DNA of 64,000 nt. Source: Tillus elongatus. Its lineage: Eukaryota > Arthropoda > Insecta > Coleoptera > Cleridae. Under the pieces are notes generated by a model. It did no database searches and was not told the origin of the DNA. It saw nothing but the letters and a program-made list of their open reading frames with translations. The translations under genes and the position numbers were made by a program. Positions within the stretch are counted from its first letter, which is position 1; each line of letters starts with the position of its first letter. Shown here one piece after another: positions 29,917-48,681 of the stretch. The stretch spans positions 14,952,225 to 15,016,224 of the forward strand of contig OZ023264.1 of assembly GCA_964006375.1 (NCBI GenBank), written 5' to 3'.

Positions 29917-31185
29917 ATGGGTTTTCCAATAGCGACATAACAACTTTGTATTTTAATACCAACGCATTCTTAAACTTTTTTCAGGAGCTTTCAATTTCAA
30001 AACGTCAGGCAAGTCTACATTTTTATCATGGTGAAGTTCACAAACGAGCAACGTTTGGAAATTGTTAAAAATTACTACCGAAATTCTGAGTCGGTGGTCG
30101 CAACTTTAAGAGCGCTTACTTTAATTTTCGGTCGTAATAATCGTCCCACCAGACAGGCTGTGCGTGCTATAGTGGATAAATTCGAATCAAATTATTCACT
30201 ATTGGATGTCCCCGCACTTGTCGAAGTACCGAAAATATCGCAGCTCTAAGGGCTTCAGATCAAAATGATCCAAATCAGTCGATTCCACTTTGTTGACAGG
30301 AATTGGGAGTCTCTCAAACCACATTGTGGCGAATTTTGAGTGAAGATCTTGATCTACACCCTTACAAGATACAACTAACTCAAGAATTAAAGCCTGTTGA
30401 TCATTTGAAGCGCCGAAACTTCTCCGATTGGCCTCTGCAAAAATTTGACGAAAATCTTGAATTTCATCGAAAAATCATCTTCAGCGATGAAGCTCATTTT
30501 TGACTTAATCGCTTTACCAATAAACAAAATATGCGTTATTTGACACCAACAAACCCACATGTACTTGAAGAGACTCCATTGCATCCACAAAAAGCGACCG
30601 TGTGGTGCGGATTTCATGCCGGAGGTGCGATTGGCCCATATTTTTTCCTCGATGGTAATAAGTGCCATGTTATGGTCAATGCAGTTCGCTATCGCGCCAT
30701 GTTGGAAGACTATTTTTGGACATAATTGGATGAACTTAACATCAGTGATATGTGGTTCTAACAAGATGGTGCCACATGCCACACAGCTGGTCAAACAATC
30801 GATCTATTGAAGGGAAAGTTCCGTAACCGTGTAATCTCGAGAAATGGTCCGGTCGAATGGCCACCTCGCAATTGGATTTATTTTTATGGGGTTACGTTAA
30901 GCCAGTGGTTTATGCCAACAAGCCAACAACGTTAGAGGAGCTCAGGAACAATACCACACGTAAAATTGCCAACGTTCCGGCCGATATATGTGAAAGAGTT
31001 ATGTAAAATTGGCTCCAAAGAATCGATCTTTGCAAATGTGCTCATGGTGGTCATATGAATGAGATTAAATTTCATACTTAAATGTAACATTTGTACTGCA
31101 CATATAATAAGTTTAATCACAATACCTCAATTATTCTGTGTTTAATTTAAATACAAAATTGTTATGTCCTTATTGAAAAACCCTA
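29917..31185 (+). mobile_element. Tc1/mariner-like transposon, about 1.27 kb
   Basis: The left end GGGTTTTCCAATAGCGACAT (from about 29919) pairs with the inverted right end GGGTTTTTCAATAAGGACAT (to about 31184), continuing for about 35 bp as ACAACTTTGTATTTTAA against ACAATTTTGTATTTAAA. TA dinucleotides flank both ends. It encloses one decayed transposase. Confidence 0.82.
30028..31080 (+). pseudogene. Mariner-like transposase, multiply broken
   Basis: Starts MVKFTNEQRLEIVKNYY (helix-turn-helix domain of DUF4817 type). A frame break follows near 30250, then GVSQTTLWRILSEDLDLHPY, the first catalytic Asp in IIFSDEAHF followed by a stop, KATVWCGFHAGGAIGPYFF, and the second catalytic Asp in QDGATCHTA. 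The expected WPPRSxDLTPLDFFLWG block is scrambled after VEWPP, so the third acidic residue is missing. At least four lesions. Expected length is about 340-350 aa. Confidence 0.88.
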
Positions 31186-31384
31186 TATTTTATTCTTGAA
31201 AGCTACTATCTCATATAGAATACCCAGCAAAGAAGATAAGTAAGACTTTTTTACGAATATTTTTAAAACATTCGAGATGATAAACAGAACGTGTATGAGT
31301 TTTGTTGCAAACCATACTGCGAAACTAGTATTTTTGACAGTGTCTTAAAAGGAACGTATTTATTAAATAATCCATAGAACAACA

Positions 31385-31489
<105 letters not shown>

Positions 31490-31498
31490 CACACCTGA

Positions 31499-32662
31499 TC
31501 TACAGAGACCGTCATTTCTAATGGGCTTCAATTAACCCTGGCAAGTTGTTATTGCAAAAATTGGAGCACTATGGCATTAGAGGAAATGCATATGTATGGC
31601 TTAAAAGCTACCTTTCTGGGAGAAGTCAGGCTGTCATGATACGACGGGCAGGTAAGAACTATATGACTGGATTTTAAGCCGTGTCGAGCGGCGTGCCGCA
31701 GGGCAGCATATTGGGCCCTGTTTTGTTTACAATTTTTCCTAACGATATTGTTTATGATACCACCTAACTTTGTACGCAGATGACACCACAGCTGCAATGT
31801 CAGGGGATAGTTTTGAAGAGCTTGGTGCCTCAGCTAATGTGTGTGTGTGTCTCTGGTGTCAGCCTGGTGTTCGCGAAATGGTCTGGTTCTTAACACGCGG
31901 AAGACGAAAATGCTTCTCCGGTGGGTGTGCATCTGAATCTGAGCCTATATGTGAGGTCTGATAACGGTTCAATAAGACAGGGCAGGTCTGTAAAGTTTTT
32001 GGGACTCCATCTGGATTCTAACTTATCATGGGGTGTCCATGTTAACTATGTGGTGGCCTCTCCTGCATCCAGGAATTACGCGTTGCTGCAGATGAGGGAT
32101 TCCTTGAGTGCTCAGGCGTTGTTGACATGCTACTATGGTAGTGTTAACTGTCTCCTAGTATATGGTTTGCTTTGTTGGGGCGGCTGTGTGCATCTAGGGA
32201 GGGTTCTGTTGATGTAGAAGAGAATCGTCCGCACCATGTTTGGCCTGCCGTCTTCCGTATCTTGTAGACCATTATGTATACGGTATGGCATTTTTAACAG
32301 TGACGTGCCTATATATGCTTGAGTCACTTTGTTATGTCAGAAAAAATATTGCAATATTTAGTACCTGCGGTAATATTACAGCATATGAAACAAGACCGGC
32401 TAAAGATTTGTATGTTCCTCCTATAGGATCGAAGAAATTAATCGGGCACCTCGCAACACTGCAATACCTTTATATAATCATTTACCTGACAGCGTCATAA
32501 AATTGAGCAGCCTCAGGCAATTTAAGCTTTGAAATCGTTTTTTAGAAAGCATTCTTTTTATTCTGTGGACGAATATATTAATTTTAAATTTCAACGTTGA
32601 TAAGCTGTTTTTTGTGTTTCGACTATTCCCGATATCTTGTAGAAATCTAGGCAGGAATTCTA
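31499..32662 (+). pseudogene. CR1/L2-like LINE ORF2 3' half
   Basis: Translations in several frames give LEHYGIRGNAYVWLKSYLSG (one frame break), SSGVPQGSILGPVLFTIF, the YADDTTAAMSG active site, VKFLGLHLDSNLSWGVHVNY, YYGSVNCLLVYGLLCWGG and, near the 3' end, a LFFVFRLFPISCRNLG-type ending. Numerous stops and shifts. It runs directly into an (AAAT)n array, the sort of microsatellite 3' tail used by some CR1/L2-type elements instead of poly(A). Confidence 0.82.
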
Positions 32663-32853
<191 letters not shown>

Positions 32854-32950
32854 CAAACTGCGCAAATTTGCCTTACCAGAGTTATATTTTGTTTATATTT
32901 TCAAAACGATACATCAAATACTTTCCTGGATAACAAGGAGAATAGAAAAA

Positions 32951-33529
<579 letters not shown>

Positions 33530-33570
33530 AAAACAAGGTCAAGAAGTACGTGAAAAACTATTTTAAAAAT

Positions 33571-33672
33571 TTCATAATTTTTCTTCTGAGAATGTGGTGG
33601 TTGGTGATTTCAAAGCTCCAAATTGGAGATTTTTGAACAGAGCTAATGAAAATGATGCTGTCTGTGAGTAGA
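33571..33672 (+). pseudogene. LINE endonuclease-like fragment
   Basis: One frame reads ENVVVGDFKAPNWRFLN before a TAG. This resembles the GDFNxPxxxW motif of APE-type endonucleases of CR1/jockey LINEs, with Lys in place of Asn. Only about 33 codons, so the call is weak. Confidence 0.45.
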
Positions 33673-33800
33673 TAGTTTTTCTGTGGCTTTACAAGTCCTC
33701 GTTTCCTCCTCTGTAACCAGTTTCGCTTTTTACGGCGTCGTCAGGCAAAAGAAAAATTTCTCTGTGCAGCCACAGAAAAACTCTCTACGTTGATCATATT
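33673..33800 (-). repeat. Possible Penelope-like 3' segment with a hairpin
   Basis: On the minus strand TGACGACGCCGTAAAAAGCG then AAACTGG recalls the GACGACGCC...GAAACxGG end block often seen in Penelope-like elements. A 15-bp inverted pair (AGTTTTTCTGTGGCT / AGCCACAGAAAAACT) encloses it. Confidence 0.4.
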
Positions 33801-33875
33801 ATATAATTTTTAATTTACCTTATTAACACATTTTCTTGTATAAAATGTGCTTGTTATAGTTTATTATGTTAGAAA

Positions 33876-34333
33876 TTTTTTTTAGTGAAGTTTCTTGTAA
33901 TAACTATTTTTTCCACTTTTGTTGAGAGAAAAATTATTTTGAATTTTTATGTGAAAAAATATTTGGCGAAGTTTTGATGCAAATTTGTTTTAGCTAAATT
34001 CATGATACAACTTTTAATGAATGTTCGTAAAAATATTTTATAGAATTTCTTACGTAAAATCTTTTTCAGTCAATTTTTGCAGAAATAATATTTTTTCGTT
34101 AATTTCCTACTTTCTTTTTCGATTTTGTTTAAACAATTCGTTTAGTGCATTTTTCTGGATTGTGTTCATTTTCGTGAAAAATCTGTTCTTTCGCGAATTT
34201 GCGTAGAAAAAATTCGCCTTTGCGGAGATCACGGCTTTTAAAACGTTTATTTTTTCGAACTTTTTATTTAATAACTCTTTGATCGAAACTATATTAATAA
34301 AAATTCACTACCATAACGCACATGCTGCGCCAA
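33876..34333 (-). repeat. Decayed Helitron-like copy without (TA)n
   Basis: Ends at the right with ATTCACTACCATAACGCACA and TGCTGCGCC, the reverse 5' end. TTTTAGTGAAGTTTC at its left may be the 3' terminus. The interior is T-rich and non-coding. Confidence 0.45.
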
Positions 34334-34750
34334 TACCATTTCTAATTATTTGTGAGTTTGCTTTTAAGTAAAGATGATCCCATAAAACTCAATTTAATAC
34401 TATCGTTTCTCAATACACTTAAATATAAGTTGCATCCAGATAAACATCAGTTGAGACGACTGTAAGAAACCGACCTTGCCTGGAGCTATGACGAATTTCG
34501 TCAAAATTAAAAGAAAATGACAGTTTACGAGATTAAAAGGATCATAACAAAAACCGCTTGCAGATTTTCGGAGATGTAATCATCAAAGTACAAAGATTCC
34601 AGCGGTCAATATCTACAACCAAATCTATTGCTACTTACGTAGTCTCTACAAGCTTATAGAGTAACGAAAGGCAAGTCTGTTCGAACAGGGACGGGCTTAG
34701 AAATTTATGACTTTAACAACTTTGCAAGTTAATCATGCAATTTTTTTATT
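34334..34750. other. No feature recognised
   Basis: AT-rich, without a coding match or a repeat seen elsewhere in the window. Confidence 0.4.
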
Positions 34751-34751
34751 T

Positions 34752-36060
34752 TTTATTTATTTCAACAACACACCACGAGGGCTTACAGCCTAAATACTAT
34801 CGTACCGTGGGTGTCGACAAGGAGGAAAGAGGCAACTTGTTAATTCTGGACTTGAAGGCTTGGAGGTTCGGGGGAGAAGGAAAAACATGTGCCGGCAAGG
34901 AATTCCACAACTTGGAAGTCCTTGGGACAAAAGAGTGGGCACAGCGATCCACAGAAATGCCAACAAGTGAAAAGGACTCATTACTTCGAATAACTTGGTT
35001 GTTTATTGTGATGGGTCGAGGGCTGGTGTATCTCTTATGAGAAAGAAAGCAAGACTGTGATTTGGTGGGGTTGAATTGTACAATATTTCTACTTCCCCAG
35101 TCTCATATTTTTTGGAGACCCACGGAGATAGAACCCTCCATGAGTCTGCGATCCTCATCTAATTGGGCTAAAGAGATAGGCTTAGAATATTGTATATTTG
35201 AGTGGAGGGTGCTGTCGTCCGCGTAACTGTGAACTGGGTTGGATGTGCTAGAGAGGAGGTCATTGATGTGGAGAAGAAAAAAAGTAGGGGCTAAAGCTGA
35301 ACCTTGGGGAACTCCTGCATTAATGGGATACAGTTTAGAGGAATGGCCATCCACGACAACAGAAATGCTCCGGTTGGAGAGGAAATTTGCTGTCCACGTA
35401 CAGAGTTTTGGTGGTAGGCCATAGGTCGGTAGTTTATTAAGCAGCACTGGGTGCCAGACCTGATCGAATGCTTTGGATATGTCTAGAGCGACAATCTGGG
35501 ATTTACCGTGTAGTTCCATAGCCTTGTTCCAAGAATGGGTGACAAAGGAAAGGAGGTCGGCAGTTGATCTGCGCTGACGGAATCCATACTGCCTGTCGAA
35601 GTTTAGACTGTGTTTTTCAAGAACTTTTAGTAATTCGGTGTTTATATACTTTTCCATCACTTTAGAGACGACTGAAAGGAGAGAAATAGGCCTTTAGTTG
35701 CTAGGAAGCGCTTTGGATCCTTTCTTGGGGACGGGTTGTACTCGAGCAGTTTTGCAGTTATTAGGTAATATGCCTCTATTGTAAGATGTCTGAAACAGAC
35801 GAGTCAGGACAGGAACAAGTTCTGGTGCGCATTTTTTGAGTGCAATTGCTGGGAACTCGTCAAGGCCAGAGGCTTTCCTGGTATTAAGAGAAGAGAGCAT
35901 CTTTCGTACCTTTTTACTTTTGAAAATGATATCCGTCATTTAATGCGCGTCGTTGGGGACTGTTGGTGGTTGAACATTTGGAGGTGGGTTGAGAGAAGAA
36001 TTGCTGGCGAGCAACGATTCAAAAAGTTCAGCCCTGCCCAGGGCGGTTGAAACAATTTCA
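34752..36060 (-). pseudogene. Jockey/CR1-like LINE ORF2, copy c
   Basis: Minus-strand pieces: 36060-35942 (linker), 35939-35694 (KVRKMLSSLNTRKASGLDEF, VQPVPKKGSKALPSN then a stop) and 35660-35103 (fingers and palm: DRQYGFRQRRSTADLLSFVT, VALDISKAFDQVWHPVLL, NAGVPQGSALAPTFFLLHIN, SYADDSTLHSN). The YADD site is intact here, unlike copy b. A segment between about 35103 and 34985 is shortened against copy a. The 3' UTR (CACCACGAGGGCTTACAGCC) ends at about 34757 with an A-rich tail. Stops and deletions make it inactive. Confidence 0.9.
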
Positions 36061-36354
36061 ATTTGATAGTTTTTAGTTTGTATTTTGACACTTTCTATAA
36101 AAACCATTTTATAATTCAAACCTTCTTTATTTCTACTAATATTTCTAACCAAATTCATAACTTTTCATACCAGCTTTTCCTTCTATTCAACACACCACGT
36201 CACATACATATCTGCTTGCGTTAGTTTCCAAACAAAATACAGTTTAGCCAGAAATTATTTCTCGTATTACCACAAATTACAAAGGAGTATATAATAATTA
36301 AAATATAATAATTAGACATCAAATTTAAATAAACACTTATATTTTTACCTAATT

Positions 36355-36653
36355 CAAAAATAATTGACTGATTCTGATGAAATATGGTATGTGTCCTGTT
36401 GTTAATAGCCTGGATGGTTTCAAAATGCAGCCTAATCAAATTTGTTTTCCAGGGGAAACTCAAGTTTATTTTAAAAAGTTCTTGTATGTCTGAAAATAAG
36501 AAAACTGCTGTTTTGATAAAATTTGGTACTGAAGTTGCCCTTAAAGGGAGGTACCAAAATAAAAGCTTAAACGTTAATGGAACCTTGAGTAAGTAGCCTT
36601 CGAGTTTCTTGATAAAAACTTCTTACCAGAACACACTTACTGCAGCAAGACGT
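36355..36653 (-). repeat. Diverged Helitron-like body, no (TA)n
   Basis: TTGACTGATTCTGATGAAAT, TAGCCTGGATGG and ACCAGAACACACTTACTGCA follow the order of the reverse body and 5' end. The (TA)n and tail are absent. Confidence 0.45.
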
Positions 36654-37300
36654 CTTGACTCCGTTAAATAGGTATAATAAAGAGCGATTTTTCTAAACTT
36701 TCGGTGGCCCTGTTTAACATACCTTACTTAATACCGCCCTGTCTACAGCAACACTACCCGAATGAGCCACACATTAACATCCCCTTTCCTTCTTCTACTC
36801 ATACAAACTTATATTGTATGTACTCATTTAATAAGAGAGATGCAAAACGACTGACCTAACATATAGATATATAGGTAACAACACATACCTGTGGCCCGGT
36901 GCCCGGTACCAGCACGGCGCCACTTAAACACACCTCTGCCTCTTTTCTAAAGTACCGCCACCACGTCGCGGCCTCAGCCACCTATATCCTCACTCTGACA
37001 ACTATCTGACGGGGCGGACACCACTGCAACAACAGGCATTCCCGTAACACATCACTCTCCGTTCTTGCTGCTTTCCTGTGTTTGCTGAATCATGTCTTGA
37101 CTATGCGTACTTACCACACTATCTATATCCGGTCAATATATATGTCTATATCTGCTTTAATTAATTTTATGGGGTGTAATTAATGGCCTTTTTTCCACGA
37201 GGGCTACCACAAAAAGCAGAGGTGTAACGAAATATCAAGATTTTCTTAAAAGTCATCTTGTTGGTGTATTTTTTTTAGAGACACCATAAAATAGTAAAAA
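36654..37300. other. No feature recognised, moderately GC-rich
   Basis: Contains a C-rich stretch (about 36895-37060) with no frame that reads as a known protein. It could be unique DNA or an unrecognised element. Confidence 0.35.
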
Positions 37301-37623
37301 GTCTGGAGGCAGCAAGTGCGTTATGGAAGTGAATTTTCATAAAAACGTTTTTAATAGCAAATATGGCTATAAATATGTTTTTAATAGCAAGCAGGCGTCA
37401 CATTTGGTTATCGGTTAACCTATATGGTAGAAACAATGTACCATATTTGATCAAAATAACATTATTGTTTGAAAATGTACAAAAATTTTCCGAAAATATA
37501 CTTCAAATGTTTTCGAGACAGCTGGTTTCCTAGCCAACGAACCCTAGATTAATAGCAAATTGAGTTATCGAAATTTGAAGCATTTAATGAAAATTCGTTA
37601 TCACAACGTACTTACTGCGTCTC
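37301..37623. repeat. Stand-alone 310-bp head unit (MITE-like)
   Basis: Both ends carry inverted copies of the Helitron-like 5' end (GTCTGGAGGCAGCAAGTGCG and the inverted CAACGTACTTACTGCGTC). The same unit forms the head of type A copies. Here it stands alone, so it may move independently or be a head-to-head remnant. Confidence 0.6.
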
Positions 37624-37919
37624 GATAACGCCCCTGTTCGCACAGCCCAGCCTGTGCTCAAATTTTTGACGAAAAAAAAAAGATTGTATCGCCCCTCTGC
37701 CCCTTGCGACTTTTTTTATTTCTTGGAATCAAAAAAGACATGACAGGAGAGCGTTTTGTCGACGTTGTGTTACACTCGACTTACAGAAGATTTCCAGAAG
37801 GAAACTTAATTCATATTTAGAAAAGTAAAGTATCTGCCAAATTATAAACCTAGCAGTTATTTTTCCTTATTAATCGCCAGTATAATTTCGTTTTGGTCAA
37901 CCTAATCAAACCGTTTATT

Positions 37920-38570
<651 letters not shown>

Positions 38571-38734
38571 CATTTTTCAATATCAACAATAACAAAATTA
38601 TAATTTCAGACTCAAAGGTGACAAACTTATTTAGGCATTTTAAACAAAAATGAGATCTTGTTCAAAACGTATGAAATCTGTGCACTATTGTTTCTCCAAA
38701 TGTCAAAATAAAACATAAAAAACCCATACATTCA

Positions 38735-38810
38735 TCAAACTGGATTTGATCGCGTAACCTTCTGCTTAGGAGGCAAGCGTGAAGCCCCTTGCGCCATCTA
38801 GACACACCTC
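38735..38810 (-). repeat. tRNA-like sequence, probable SINE head or tRNA pseudogene
   Basis: On the minus strand, an A-box-like TAGATGGCGCAAGGGG is followed about 40 bases later by a B-box-like GATCAAATCC. Stems do not pair well enough for a functional tRNA. No flanking duplication was found. Confidence 0.45.
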
Positions 38811-39499
38811 AACTAACGTTTTATTTGCCTGATATTTATATCGGCTTCATGCCCGGGATATTATATTCAAAGTATACGTAATAATTATTAACTACAGAAT
38901 TAGTAGAATTACCATTGAAACACATCCGACGACTGTTTCGGTCTTATATGACGTCTTATGTTTAAGTTTAAAGATGAAAGAAACTATTTTAGAATCATTT
39001 TTATATAGACTTGGCTTGATTTTGTTTAAATTTCTGCTATATTATGCGACCGCATAATATATCTATGCTGCGCTAAAACTATATTTGTGCCTGTTAATAA
39101 AGCCACAAATATAGTGTATTTTAAAATTGATTGAATTCCTCAGTTAAATAACAATAAATTGATAAATTTTTAATTTCATGTCGTCTGTCATTTTCTATAA
39201 TTGCGTCCTAGATTTCACGATTGTTGGTTCGGGTAGTATGTTTTATGCCTGGTGTATATTTAGTTTGGTTACCGTTGATGTATGGTTTATAGCTGTTGTA
39301 TGAATTAATCTACGCGTGGCAGTTAAGTACTCTGTCTGTCAGGCATTGGACTTTAACCACTAAGTCATTTCAACGCATGTCTTTGGGATTATATTTTTAA
39401 TTTGGAAAAAACTCTAAATATTGTGTACCAAATTACTTTAAATTTACAATATAGGTTTATTTGCACTATTTCTATTTACATGTAAAATCTCATTCCAGT
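38811..39499. other. No gene recognised
   Basis: AT-rich intergenic-looking sequence. TTAGTGGTTAAAGTCC on the minus strand near 39355 has A-box character only. Confidence 0.4.
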
Positions 39500-39917
<418 letters not shown>

Positions 39918-39998
39918 ATTTAGGGGAAACCCTAGACTTGCGATGCGAGCCCTCCTTTAAATACATTTTTGGAATCTTAAAATTTATACCTATTAAAA

Positions 39999-41329
<1,331 letters not shown>

Positions 41330-41811
41330 AAAAAGCCTGTATTTTGTCTGACTGGTCGATAAGGAAAATGACAACACTGTAAACCTTCCTAAGGCTTTTA
41401 TCTTAAGCAAATCTCTTAATACACCGAGAAAACCACTTACATGACAACAGTGTCTTCACATTACCTGAGAGTAAGTACACAAGCAGACAAGAGCTGTAGC
41501 TGAAACCGTCGTGGCGCCACGGGCGTTCTGTAGTCCACACGCCACGCTAACCACAGCACGCCACCCCCGGGCTAACCCCATCCTTACCCTCATGTATGTA
41601 TGCTTCCACTTTTAGCGTCCGATGCACGGCTGGATCAACTGGACTATTAGCCCCAAGGACATACCACCAAACACCGGACGCCTCCCAGGACCTCTGCTAC
41701 ACTGGACATCAAATACACCTTGTTAGGGTCTCCTTTATTGATGGATTTGATGGACGTACATTTGAGTTGCTAGTACACAGGCTGTCACTATTTTTTTTAA
41801 ATTAATAACAT
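41330..41811. other. No gene recognised
   Basis: A GC-richer stretch (about 41500-41700) that does not match other parts of the window. The 69-aa ORF there shows no known domain. Confidence 0.4.
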
Positions 41812-41906
41812 CAAATTAAAAACATGTTTTTTTAATAGCAAATATGTGTGTTTTTTAAGGAAGCAAGCATCAAATTTGGTTACCAGTATAATCTATATAG
41901 TAAAAA

Positions 41907-43541
<1,635 letters not shown>

Positions 43542-44360
43542 AAAAACAATGTGCCATGTTTCATCAAAATAATTTTATTGTTTGAAAATGTACAACATTT
43601 TCCAAAAGTAAACTTAAAGTGTTCCTGAAAAAACTCGTTTCTTGGTCAACCTTATAGGTTAATCGCAAATTGAGCTATTCAAATATGAAGCATTTTATCA
43701 AAATTCGCTACCATAACGCACTTGCTGCGTCCAGAATTTCTTTTCTTACAAACATGCATTATACTTCGATGGAAAATGCAAAAATGCAATAACAGAAGGC
43801 GTGTTCGAAAATTCGACAAAAATTATATACTACGAAACGATAAACTCTATAGCTAAGGCTACTGCCAAGCATCAGAGAAAGGGTCTATTTGAAATCAATT
43901 TTCTGGAAACATTTTAGTAAAACGAAGGACAATGACGGTTGAAACTAAGACTTCAGGGTTTGTAAAACATTCTTCTTGAGACATTTTCTTTCCATAGCCC
44001 GTATTAGATTCAAGTTCTTTGCCTAAATGTTGCTAATTTTGACGTTTTAAATCGCGACTTGGACGTTTTGAGCAAAACCCCAATTTATTTTTCTTTAAAT
44101 GCCTATAATTTTGTCTTTTAACCTACAGAGCTAAATTTTGGCAGGTAAATTACCTACAATTGTATAAATCCGTGAGGAAAATTTGGTTACCCTTACTTTG
44201 TTATTTCCGGAGATATAAATTTTTTTCGAAAGAAAACACAAAATTTTTCTGGAAAATCTGGGCCGATTATCCTGGCTAACGAACTGTCCAAGCCACTTGC
44301 AAAGGGAGGGTATTTACCAAATTTAATCAAAATCTGCCCATTGTTTTTTAAATTATCGGT

Positions 44361-44451
<91 letters not shown>

Positions 44452-44667
44452 ATATAAAAATCGAAACTGACCCCGGATATGTGTTCTAGGGGGCATAATT
44501 AGCGCTTATTTGAAGAATTTTATTCAAAATTCAAAAGTCGAGATCTCCTCATTAGTGAATTTTTTTAAAAGAAAATTCACTAAAAGTTGATCAAAAATCT
44601 TTTTGACAGTACTAAGAATCACTTTAAACATTAAACACCTAGCAGATAAAAAGTCAAATGTCGTTTT

Positions 44668-45430
<763 letters not shown>

Positions 45431-45442
45431 ATAATACATTTT

Positions 45443-45570
45443 AGTAAATTTTCGTAGAAAAAATTCACTAATGGGGAGATCTCGACTTTTGAATTTTGAA
45501 AAATTGTTTGCAAATGAGCGTGAACTAGGACCCCTAGAACCCATATCCGGGGTCAGTTTCAATTTTTCTA
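45443..45570 (-). repeat. Helitron-like repeat, 3' tail only, reverse
   Basis: AGTAAATTTTCGTAGAAAAAATTCACT-like palindrome with mismatches, then GGGGAGATCTCGACTTTTGA and CCTAGAACCCATATCCGGGG. The (TA)n is reduced to TATATAAG. Confidence 0.65.
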
Positions 45571-45817
45571 TATAAGAATTTAATTTGAGTCAAGTTTTAA
45601 AATATAGAAATTTTTGATTAAAATGAAGAAACTGATTTCTAGAAATTGTAATGGTACATAATGAGGTGAGGTAATTTTGGAGATTAGAAATCAGATGACA
45701 GAACTTTAGAACAATTGACATTTAGATTAAAATTTAGTCAAAATTGCATCATTTGCAGTCACAAGTTTAGACTTATTTGTAAGATGCTTTGTACTATTTA
45801 TATAATTATAAACTATA

Positions 45818-45887
<70 letters not shown>

Positions 45888-47848
45888 GTTTCGGGGGTGC
45901 GTAGTGTATTGTGTGAGAGTGATTTTATTTTATATATTGTATTTTTGTATTGTATAGTGTTTTATTGTACTTTTGTTGTTGATTATTGTAATATTGAAAT
46001 AAATGTGTTATTAAAGTTTTTGTTGGTTTTATTATTTTTACTGTATTTTTATTTAAATATAGGTGTTGATATTTGTGTTATTTGTTTTATTATGTTTTTG
46101 TTGGGCGCCTTTTGTTTTATTTTATTATACTGAATTAAATTATGAGTTTATTAAGAAAAATATACACATATATAATTTTATCAAATTAAATATCTACCTG
46201 GTTTTTTTTGATCTACTTACTATGCCACAGCTATTTTGTTGATACTCTTCTTACCTACAGGGAATGTTTAATAGTTGGGTCCACCAATGTCGAAAATTCT
46301 TACTCTTGGTGCATATATATTATATTTGCTGAACTTTTTATATACGGCTAGAGGATTAATTGGTCAATGGACAGATATGTGTGACATTTACAGAACATAA
46401 AATAATGAGCAATATATATAATTTGAAATTTAAAAAAATATATTTATTATTATTATTATTTTTATCAAAAAGCTTTTTGTTTGGTTATTGACTTAATTTT
46501 ACAAATTTAAATTCTTACTTGGGATCCCGTATATTACTAATTTTAACATACAAATATGCCAGCTTTATTAACGCAATTATGACTTATTATTGAGAATTTT
46601 ATTTCCAATGCTTTGTTTAAAAACAAGGTTATGACTTACTATGACGGATCTGAATAGTTTCATTGGCATTTATTTATCACCATGGTAACGTCGTTTCAGG
46701 TGAATTTTGTTGCTTGGCAACAGAAATATTAAAATGGAGGAAATAAGGTTGAATTTCTTACGTTTACTTATCGCCCTCTGGTGACTCTCACAAGTACTTC
46801 ATAAATATTTTATATTTAGTTCTTCTTTTGGTATGATTGCCTTTGCAAATGACATTTAACTTCTTGGATTGACGTTGACATATTCTTTTATAAAATTTAC
46901 AGGTTCATTTCTTGTTTTGTAGAAATATAATATGCTTTTTAACAATTATTGATGCATTACCCCTGAGTTCACTTGGCTTCCAGCTCATTCACTGTTCTTA
47001 CTCAATTTATGTACGAGTATTCTTGATTGGAGTTATTGTATAGCTATTTATTGGTAGGTATAACCTATAAAATCACTTTCACTTTAGTTTTCAATCATTT
47101 ATATTAACTTCTTTGAACATTTTTTCTTGCTGCAATATTACTAGCTTCTTCCTTCTCCCAGCGTCTTCTTCCCAATCTCACGTTCTTCCTCCCGGAAGTT
47201 CTAATTTTTATCTTTTGTTTCCTAACTTCGAATCACAGTTGTTAATTTTCATTTAAACTTTTTATTTACCAATCACCATTTTCTGTTTTCAGATAAGCCA
47301 ATAACATGATTTAACTACATTAGTCAAAAGAAAGTCATTTCCTGCATATAATTCAATATTCCGATTTTATACATGTAAGTCAAATTGTGTTTGTTTTAAA
47401 ATTTATAACCTATCATTCATTAACACATTAAACCTTATTTTTCTAGAATAATTACTAACACATAGTTTCCCTAATTGATAATTAACAAATTTTTACTTAT
47501 TTTCTATACATATTAACACATTTTGTTAAAATCCCTAATCACATTCTTATTTAAATTCACTTTGTTCTGTCGAAGACAGTTTATAAATTTGGTCTTTTAC
47601 CAGCTTGTTTGTGTTTGTAGCTGTCTATACCGGGTTTATATCACTTTGTATTTTGTTAAGCAGTTCATTCATTGTGAGTTTAATTGTTCAATGTTTTCTG
47701 ATACAAAAATGTTTTTTATGCCTTACTTAATAAATTTAAACTATGTCAAAATCTATTCATTGACGAATATATTTATATTTAACTGTTTTTAATTTGTAGG
47801 TTCAGTAGGATAAAAGGCTTTTTTAATATATAGCCATGTCTGTGCATG

Positions 47849-47853
<5 letters not shown>
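45571..47853. other. Gene-free AT-rich DNA with one (TA)n tract
   Basis: The (TA)n is at 45821-45880. The T-rich stretch 45881-46130 yields hydrophobic ORFs that reflect base composition only. An AATAAA lies at about 45998. No retroelement or gene motif was found across the remaining 1.7 kb, the longest apparently repeat-poor part of the window. Confidence 0.45.
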
Positions 47854-47946
<93 letters not shown>

Positions 47947-48282
47947 GGTATCACACCGATAACTCAAAATATAATCGGCCGATTTTGATAAAATTTGGCA
48001 TGTACCTTCCTTCTGTAAATGTATTGGATAATTTCGTTAGTCAGGAAAATCGGACGAGGTTTTCCGGGAAAATTTTGAGTTTTTATTCGAAAAAAATTTG
48101 TATCTCAAAAAATAAAAAAGATAAGATAACCAAATTTTGTAGGTAGGTTTAGGATATAAAAATTAAACTATACACCAAAATCTAGATTTCTATGTTGCAA
48201 GATAAAAAAGTTATAATAAAATATTTTGTGCCAGATCATTTCTATGAAAATTCACTACCATAACGCACTTGCTGCATCCAGG
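47854..48282 (-). repeat. Helitron-like type C copy 2, tail missing
   Basis: (TA)n 47854-47941, then body TATCACACCGATAACTCAAA through AGATCATTTCTATGAAAATT to the 5' end ACGCACTTGCTGCATCCAGG. Sequence left of the (TA)n is unrelated to the tail. Confidence 0.7.
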
Positions 48283-48504
48283 ATGTTTACACATTTTATT
48301 ATTTAGTACCATATTAACATTGAACTACTTTTAATGTTTACAGTTTTCACCCCGTTCCGGACAGTGCTAACGCTAACACAAATTTGTGTGAAGAGAAGAG
48401 CTTGATAATAATTCCATGTTCTTTTCGTGTTTTAAAGTTTTAAGTGACTTTTTAATTTGTTAGTGTTGCAGTGGGAAATTAATTTATTTATCTACGTATC
48501 ATTC

Positions 48505-48506
<2 letters not shown>

Positions 48507-48599
<93 letters not shown>

Positions 48600-48681
48600 A
48601 ATTTAGTGTTAATAATTTTTAAAACCACCACTAACAGCAACTCGTTACCGCACACCCGAACATTTTGGTCAGGAGACGCCA

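Noticed and set aside
38735..38810. A functional tRNA gene
   Set aside because: A and B boxes are recognisable, but the arms do not pair well and no anticodon stem is convincing; SINE head or pseudogene is more likely.
45715..46133. Hydrophobic ORFs that could be membrane proteins
   Set aside because: The stretch is T-rich, residues are almost all F, L, I, V, Y and C, and no start context or homology is visible.
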